Source: JAKALX01 sp964508715 (GTDB lineage: Bacteria > Chloroflexota > Dehalococcoidia > Tepidiformales > Tepidiformaceae). From it: DNA of 64,000 bases. Location: assembly GCA_964508715.1 (NCBI GenBank), contig CAZDUX010000005.1, positions 62,001 to 126,000 of the forward strand, read 5' to 3'. The notes under the pieces are model-generated. The model worked only from the letters and a program-made list of their open reading frames with translations. It did no database searches and was not told the origin of the DNA. Shown here one piece after another: positions 59,680 through 64,000 of this stretch. The stretch's first letter is position 1. The number at the start of each line of letters is the position of its first letter. Made by a program: the position numbers and the translations under genes.

Positions 59680-61260
59680 ATGGAGCGAATTCGCATTCGT
59701 CCCCTGGTACTGGCGGCTGCGCTCGGCGTAGTTTCGTTGGTGCCCCTGAGCGCCAGTGCGCTCAACGCGGCACCCGCCGCACCAGCTTTCGCCTCCCATG
59801 GCGCCCTGGCCTACCAGCAGGTGTTCCCCGCGCTGCTCCCCAACAGCAACGAGAACACGAGCGTCATCGCGCAGAATAACGGTACGGCCAACGCCACCAT
59901 TGTGATGGACGTCTATACCCCCGCCGGTGTGCTCATCCCGAGCGCCAGCGTGCCGTTCACCAACGTCCCGCCGGGAGGCACCCGCGTCTTCGCCCAGGCT
60001 GTGAACACTGGCCTCGTCCAGGGCTTCCGCGGCGTCGGCGTGCTTTCCAGCGACCAGCCGATCAACGCCCTCCTCGTGCGCGACATCGAGGACAAGGCCA
60101 CCTTCAAGAAGTCCTACTCGGTCCACAACGCCTATGCGAATGGCGGCAACACCGTCACCCTCCCGTATGTGGCGAACGCCCTTGCAGGCACCTATAACAC
60201 CCGCTATGCCATCGCCAACACTGGCGCCAACGTTGCCTGCGTGACCATCACCTATTCATTCCCCGGCGGGACCAAGGCACCGTTCACTGATAACGGCCCC
60301 GGTGGCGGCGGATGCACCACCGGCTATGCCGTCCCAGTGAACGGCCAGATCAGCTTCGCCCCGACGAATGTCGACGGTGCCATCCCGATGCCTTCGCAGA
60401 CTGCCGGCGCGATCATGGCTGCCACGGTCAACGCTACTGGCTCGCCCGTCACTGTCGGTGTCGACGCCTACCTCACCGGCGGCCTTCGCAAGCTTGCTTC
60501 GTACGACGGCTTCGTCGTCGATTCGGACCCCGGCAAGAGTGACGTGAGCACGAACGTCATCGTTCCGCTCGCCGCCAAGATCTCGGGCTTCTATACCCAG
60601 ATCCTCATCTCGAACCCGAACGGCACCGCCGCCAATGCCACCATCACCTACAGTGGCAACACCGGCACCTACACGGTTCCCTTGAATATCGCCGCAAATG
60701 GCACCGCAAGCCATAGCGTCTACGAGGCAACGGGCGGTGTGCCCGAGGGCTTCGTCGGTTCCGCCAAGATCACCTCCGACCAGCCCATCGCGGCAGTCGT
60801 CTTCCGCGCGAAGATGACGAGCCCGGGCAGCTACGTCGATGAGGACCTCTACACTGCCGCCAACGGCATCCCTGCAAGCCGTGCCACCACGAGCGCAAAG
60901 CTTCCACTCATCTTCCGTCGCGCCTACGCCTCGTCCGGGTTCTCCGGCTACAACACCTGGGTGAGCGTCGCCACGGCCGATGGCAGCACTGCGAACGTTA
61001 CCCTGACGTCCATCAACGACACCTCGAACGCCGCTCCTGGCTGCAACGCCGCCGCGACGTACACCACGACCAAGGCTGTCGCGGGCTCGTTCCTCTTCTA
61101 CCAGAATGCAGACTCGGACAACGGCTTTGGCCAGAACCCGTCCTGCTTCTGGGGGGGCATGACGATCACCAGCGACAAGCCGATCATCGTTGTCGCCAAC
61201 GCCACTAACGACCTCAGCCAGGGCGACAACGACGGCCTTTACAACGCCTTCGGCAACTAG
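59680..61260 (+). CDS. Large secreted beta-sandwich repeat protein, possible surface-layer or sheath protein
   Basis: 526 residues. Signal peptide with a basic start (MERIRIRP) and hydrophobic core ending SASALNA. The mature protein is Asn/Thr/Ala/Gly-rich and made of strand-forming segments. A short signature recurs: SSDQPINALLV (near residue 121), TSDQPIAAVVF (near 364) and TSDKPIIVVAN (near 496), marking the ends of similar modules. No enzyme motif. A strong promoter, GAGGAG ribosome site and strong terminator point to high expression. Low Lys and Cys content fits an outer-surface protein. Confidence 0.78.
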   Translation: MERIRIRPLVLAAALGVVSLVPLSASALNAAPAAPAFASHGALAYQQVFPALLPNSNENTSVIAQNNGTANATIVMDVYTPAGVLIPSASVPFTNVPPGGTRVFAQAVNTGLVQGFRGVGVLSSDQPINALLVRDIEDKATFKKSYSVHNAYANGGNTVTLPYVANALAGTYNTRYAIANTGANVACVTITYSFPGGTKAPFTDNGPGGGGCTTGYAVPVNGQISFAPTNVDGAIPMPSQTAGAIMAATVNATGSPVTVGVDAYLTGGLRKLASYDGFVVDSDPGKSDVSTNVIVPLAAKISGFYTQILISNPNGTAANATITYSGNTGTYTVPLNIAANGTASHSVYEATGGVPEGFVGSAKITSDQPIAAVVFRAKMTSPGSYVDEDLYTAANGIPASRATTSAKLPLIFRRAYASSGFSGYNTWVSVATADGSTANVTLTSINDTSNAAPGCNAAATYTTTKAVAGSFLFYQNADSDNGFGQNPSCFWGGMTITSDKPIIVVANATNDLSQGDNDGLYNAFGN

Positions 61261-61280
61261 CTGCCCCTGTCAGTTCCAAA

Positions 61281-61312
61281 CAGAGAGGGTGCCCGGCCGG
61301 GCACCCTCTCTG
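61281..61312. terminator. Terminator hairpin after the surface-protein gene
   Basis: CAGAGAGGGTGCCCGG pairs perfectly with its complement, followed by TGTTT. The GCCCGGCCGGGC core is the same as in the hairpin at 3108. Confidence 0.8.
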
Positions 61313-61372
61313 TGTTTCTGCGATTGTCCAAGTGGTGGCCCCGACCATAGCGTGGCGGAGGGCGCCCCGCGG

Positions 61373-61951
61373 TCAGCGCTCGAGGAGCTGCGCGTCCTGG
61401 GCCACGTAGGTAACCCCCGGCGCAACATCCTTCCGAATCAGGCAATGCGCTCCAACCGTCGCCTCGCGCCCCACCGTCACCCCGTGCAGAATCGTTACTC
61501 CCGTCCCAAGGTAGGCTCCCGGTTCGATGGCTACCGGGCCCGATTTGCGTGGCCGTTTCTCCTTGAGTGGTCCCGGACCAACATCGAAGCTCGTGATGAG
61601 ATGGGACCCCATCCCTATCGATACGTCGTCACCGATGGCCACTGCCTCCGCCAGGTCGATGAGAACGTTCGTCCCGATGTAGACCCGCTCGCCGATGGTC
61701 AGCTTCGAGAAGTCACCATCCGCGTTCATCACATGGAGCGGCCCCATGATGGTCGCGTCCTTACCCACGGTGGCACCGTATTCGCGCAGAACCGGGGCGC
61801 AATCGATGGTGCTGCGCAACTCCATCGCGATCCCTTCGATCCCGTCACGGACGTAGCGCACCTTACGCCGCCACCGTGCCAGCCAGTGTGTCGAATGCTT
61901 CACTGGTAGTAACAGCGGACGAAGACGGTCGCGGGTCTCTGAAATCGGCAT
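61373..61951 (-). CDS. Left-handed beta-helix acyltransferase
   Basis: 192 residues. Hexapeptide-repeat stretches such as IGERVYIGTNVLIDLAEAVAIGDDVSIG and PGAYLGTGVTILHGVTVGREATVGAHCLI show the LbH fold of maltose/galactoside O-acetyltransferases. The active-site His region GSHLITSFD is present. The first 45 residues are a basic helical extension. Next to a polysaccharide flippase, so it probably decorates a surface glycan. Confidence 0.87.
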   Translation of the reverse strand: MPISETRDRLRPLLLPVKHSTHWLARWRRKVRYVRDGIEGIAMELRSTIDCAPVLREYGATVGKDATIMGPLHVMNADGDFSKLTIGERVYIGTNVLIDLAEAVAIGDDVSIGMGSHLITSFDVGPGPLKEKRPRKSGPVAIEPGAYLGTGVTILHGVTVGREATVGAHCLIRKDVAPGVTYVAQDAQLLER

Positions 61952-62022
61952 GCGGTCGTTCTCCGTTTCCAGGCTCGTACGACCCGATGATAGCCCACAC
62001 CGACCGTACGCCGTGGCTCGGG

Positions 62023-62028
62023 TACCAT
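62023..62028 (+). promoter_or_regulatory. -10 element of the flippase gene, leaderless start
   Basis: TACCAT ends eight bases before the ATG at 62036; the ATG at 62027 lies inside the box. A weak CCGACC at 62000 is 17 bases upstream. Confidence 0.35.
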
Positions 62029-62035
62029 GCCTTCG

Positions 62036-63328
62036 ATGTCCATCGCCTACGGCGGTATCGTCGCTCTCTTCTTCCGTGGACTGAACCTCGTCGTCGCCAT
62101 GGCCACCGTGATCGTCACCGCATATGAACTCGGCGACGTGGGCCGCGGCACGTTCGTGCTGGGCACGACGATTGTTGGGATCGTCGCCGCATTCACGGGT
62201 GGGCTCACCGCCGCCTCCGCGTTCCAGGTGGCGAATCAGCGCAGGGACCCGGGTGTCGTCCTCTTCAACGGTTCAGTGCTCGCGGCGGGTCTCGCCCTCG
62301 TCTCAATTGCCGCCGGGGTTGCCGGCTGGCGCCTCGCACCCGGTGATTGGGCTCACATTGCCCCGGCTGCCGGGTTTGCCTCGGCTGCCGTCATCGTCAT
62401 CTCAGTCGTTGCTGGTGTTGCACTTGGGCAGGAGCGGCTGGTGCGCTACAACGTGGCCCTCGTCTTGCCGCCGTTTCTCGCCTTTCTCGCCGTGCTCGTC
62501 ACTCTCTTCGTCATCGGTAACAAGAGCCCCGCGGCGGCTCTTGCGGCGTTCGCCATCGGCCAGTGGTCGGCGATCCCGCTGCTCCTCGGCTCGAGTGCCA
62601 TGGAACTGCTCCGAGGCGTTCATCCCGAGAGCTATCTCATCCGCCACCTCCTCCGGTTCGCTGTCATCGCCGGGTTCGCGAGTGTTATCTCCTACCTCAA
62701 CTACCGCGCCGATACCTTCGTTGTCGAGTATTTTGAAGGTAAGGCCGGTGTCGGCGTTTATTCTTCCGCCGTCCTCATGACCGAGGCAGTCTGGCAGTTT
62801 AGCGGGTCGCTCGCACTTGCCGCCTACGCACGGATGGGTAGCCTCGAGCACCGCGCGGCTGCCCAGCTCACCAGCCGCGTCATGCGCCACACCATCCTTA
62901 TCCTGGCAATCGTCTGCGGTGGTCTCTTCATCGTCGCCCCGGCCCTCGTCGCAGTGCTCCCTTCGTCCTTCGCGGGTGCTTCCACCGCCTTACGGCTCCT
63001 TCTGCCGGGGACGCTCCTCTACGGGCTCGGCGCAGCGCTTTCTGGCTACTACACGTACCAGCGCGGGGCGCCGTGGGTTGCAGCCCTGATCGCTGGCATA
63101 GGTCTCATCATTGACATCGGGCTGGACCTCATCCTCGTTCCTGCGATGGGCATCAATGGTGCTGCCCTGGCAAGTTCGGTTGCCTATACCACGGCTATCA
63201 TCGGCGCCCTGGCTGTCTTCGCCTGGCAGACGCGGCAGGCGCCCACCGCGTTCTTCCGCTTCACCCGAGCCGACCTCGAAGACTACCGCACCCTCGCCAT
63301 CCGCCTCCGCGCCCTCACTGGCCGCTGA
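62036..63328 (+). CDS. Polysaccharide flippase (Wzx/MATE-like)
   Basis: 430 residues with about 12 to 14 membrane helices over the whole length. The N-terminus IAYGGIVALFFRGLNLVVAM, YLNYRADTFVVEYFEGKAGVGVYSSA and LLPGTLLYGLGAALSGYYTYQRG are family-typical, including charged residues inside helices. It flips lipid-linked oligosaccharides across the membrane for surface glycan. Start at 62036 follows the -10 box at 62023; three residues more would be added from 62027. Confidence 0.86.
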   Translation: MSIAYGGIVALFFRGLNLVVAMATVIVTAYELGDVGRGTFVLGTTIVGIVAAFTGGLTAASAFQVANQRRDPGVVLFNGSVLAAGLALVSIAAGVAGWRLAPGDWAHIAPAAGFASAAVIVISVVAGVALGQERLVRYNVALVLPPFLAFLAVLVTLFVIGNKSPAAALAAFAIGQWSAIPLLLGSSAMELLRGVHPESYLIRHLLRFAVIAGFASVISYLNYRADTFVVEYFEGKAGVGVYSSAVLMTEAVWQFSGSLALAAYARMGSLEHRAAAQLTSRVMRHTILILAIVCGGLFIVAPALVAVLPSSFAGASTALRLLLPGTLLYGLGAALSGYYTYQRGAPWVAALIAGIGLIIDIGLDLILVPAMGINGAALASSVAYTTAIIGALAVFAWQTRQAPTAFFRFTRADLEDYRTLAIRLRALTGR

Positions 63329-63368
63329 TGGAGTGTCCCTCGGTCGATCACGCCCGACGGACACTCCA
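63329..63368. terminator. Inverted repeat between convergent genes
   Basis: TGGAGTGTCC pairs with GGACACTCCA around a 20-base loop, between the flippase and the leftward ABC ATPase. It begins at the flippase stop. Confidence 0.55.
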
Positions 63369-63413
63369 CGGCTCCGGGCCTTCGCGGTGAGACGGCACGA
63401 TTGCCTGTCACCG

Positions 63414-64000
63414 TCACCTGTCGCTTGCTACCGGACAGTACCTTGGGTCCGGGCGCGGCAGTGGGATCGGAAGCCCCGTCTCGGGGTCTGTCAGTACCAT
63501 CATCGGGACGGAGAACACGCGCTCGAGTGCCTCTGGTTCGAGGACCTCTTTCGGCGCACCGTCGAAGGCAACCTTCCCATCGCATACCGCGATCACCCGG
63601 TCGGCGAATCGTCCGGCGAGCGGCAGGTCGTGGAGCACCGTCACCACGGTCATTCCCTCGTGATTCAGCCGCCGCAAGAGGTGCATGACCTCCACCTGGT
63701 GAGCGATATCGAGGAAGCTCGTCGGCTCGTCGAGGAGCAGCACTCGCGGCTGCTGGGCCAGGGCGAGTGCAATCCATGCCCGCTGACGTTCTCCGCCCGA
63801 AAGGCTCCCAAGGGGTCGCTCACTGAAGGCCGACACATCTGCAGACTCTATCGCCCACTCGACCGCTTCGGCATCGGCGCGCGTTGCTCGTTGAAGCAGC
63901 CCCTGGTGCGGATAGCGGCCCCGCCAGGCCAGTTCGCGGACGGTCAGGTCCAACCCGCCCTCCGGGTTCTGCGGCAAGATAGCGAGGATCCGTGCCACGT
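63414..64000 (-). CDS. ABC transporter ATPase, iron-siderophore/haem type, truncated by the window edge
   Basis: About 195 residues visible; the Walker A part lies beyond the window, so the start is not seen. LAILPQNPEGGLDLTVRELAWRGRYPHQG (Q-loop region), SLSGGERQRAWIALALAQ (signature), RVLLLDEPTSFLD (Walker B) and TVLHDLPLAGRFAD (H-loop) match FecE/HmuV/FepC-type ATPases. LDI and HQVEVMHLLRRL follow as usual. The last 15 residues hold a Cys. Other genes of the transporter should lie further right. Confidence 0.92.
   Translation of the reverse strand, partial: VARILAILPQNPEGGLDLTVRELAWRGRYPHQGLLQRATRADAEAVEWAIESADVSAFSERPLGSLSGGERQRAWIALALAQQPRVLLLDEPTSFLDIAHQVEVMHLLRRLNHEGMTVVTVLHDLPLAGRFADRVIAVCDGKVAFDGAPKEVLEPEALERVFSVPMMVLTDPETGLPIPLPRPDPRYCPVASDR

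Noticed and set aside
1..64000. tRNA, rRNA, riboswitch or insertion sequence
   Set aside because: No cloverleaf, rRNA block, transposase motif or recognisable riboswitch core was seen by reading; a covariance-model scan would be decisive.

Overview
The window is a 64 kb piece of a high-GC bacterial chromosome. No rRNA, tRNA, CRISPR array, insertion sequence or prophage was recognised. The gene content suggests a Chloroflexota-like, probably monoderm, flagellated heterotroph. The clues are paired MaoC-type hydratases, SDR dehydrogenases with long C-terminal tails, a CaiB-type CoA transferase, an LLM-class flavin oxidoreductase, secreted proteins with Thr/Pro stalks, and many start codons lying 7-8 bases after a -10 box. 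The phylum is an inference from this mixture; no marker gene here proves it.

Layout. 1-12.9 kb: end of a MalY/PatB aminotransferase; a DinB / dihydropteroate-synthase pair; a lone Lrp-type effector domain; a secreted matrixin-like protease; alanine dehydrogenase; a DUF2249 / COX1-like / MIP18 operon behind a CRP/FNR-like palindrome; folC; an orphan oligopeptide-binding lipoprotein; metF; larE. 12.9-23.4 kb: an ECF sigma factor with a membrane-bound putative anti-sigma partner; a JAMM protease with folP and folK; a CoA transferase; a CYTH-CHAD protein; sucD without sucC; a MaoC/MaoC/SDR acyl-CoA operon. 23.9-33.8 kb: a flagellar operon fliF-G-H-I-J, flgB-C, fliE, fliK, flgD, a TIGR02530-type gene and flgE. 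33.9-42.3 kb: a beta-propeller protein, a zinc-finger protein, threonine ammonia-lyase, a SHOCT membrane protein, an SDR/GNAT/small membrane operon, a histidine phosphatase and Ppx/GppA. 42.6-46 kb: E1alpha, E1beta and E2 of a 2-oxoacid dehydrogenase complex. 46-54 kb: a TroA-like protein, an HtrA protease, and a response regulator / histidine kinase / ApbE operon divergent from a His/Asp/Lys-rich secreted protein, a small membrane protein and a ferric-reductase-like haem protein; then a thiolase. 54-64 kb: VapBC, a second long SDR, a LmbE deacetylase, flavin enzymes, a large surface protein, a hexapeptide acyltransferase, a flippase, and a truncated iron-type ABC ATPase.

How it fits together. 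Folate and one-carbon genes (folC, two folP-type genes, folK, metF) are scattered over 17 kb. Acyl-CoA metabolism recurs (thiolase, two SDRs, two MaoC proteins, CoA transferase, sucD). The most system-like region is 48.3-52.5 kb, where a two-component system is linked to a flavin transferase, a haem membrane protein and two unusual small extracytoplasmic proteins. Several genes (folC, larE, CYTH-CHAD, vapB, flippase) appear to be expressed from leaderless transcripts. Two genes (SHOCT protein, LmbE) have conserved N-terminal sequence upstream of any usable start codon, which points to single-base length differences near their starts.
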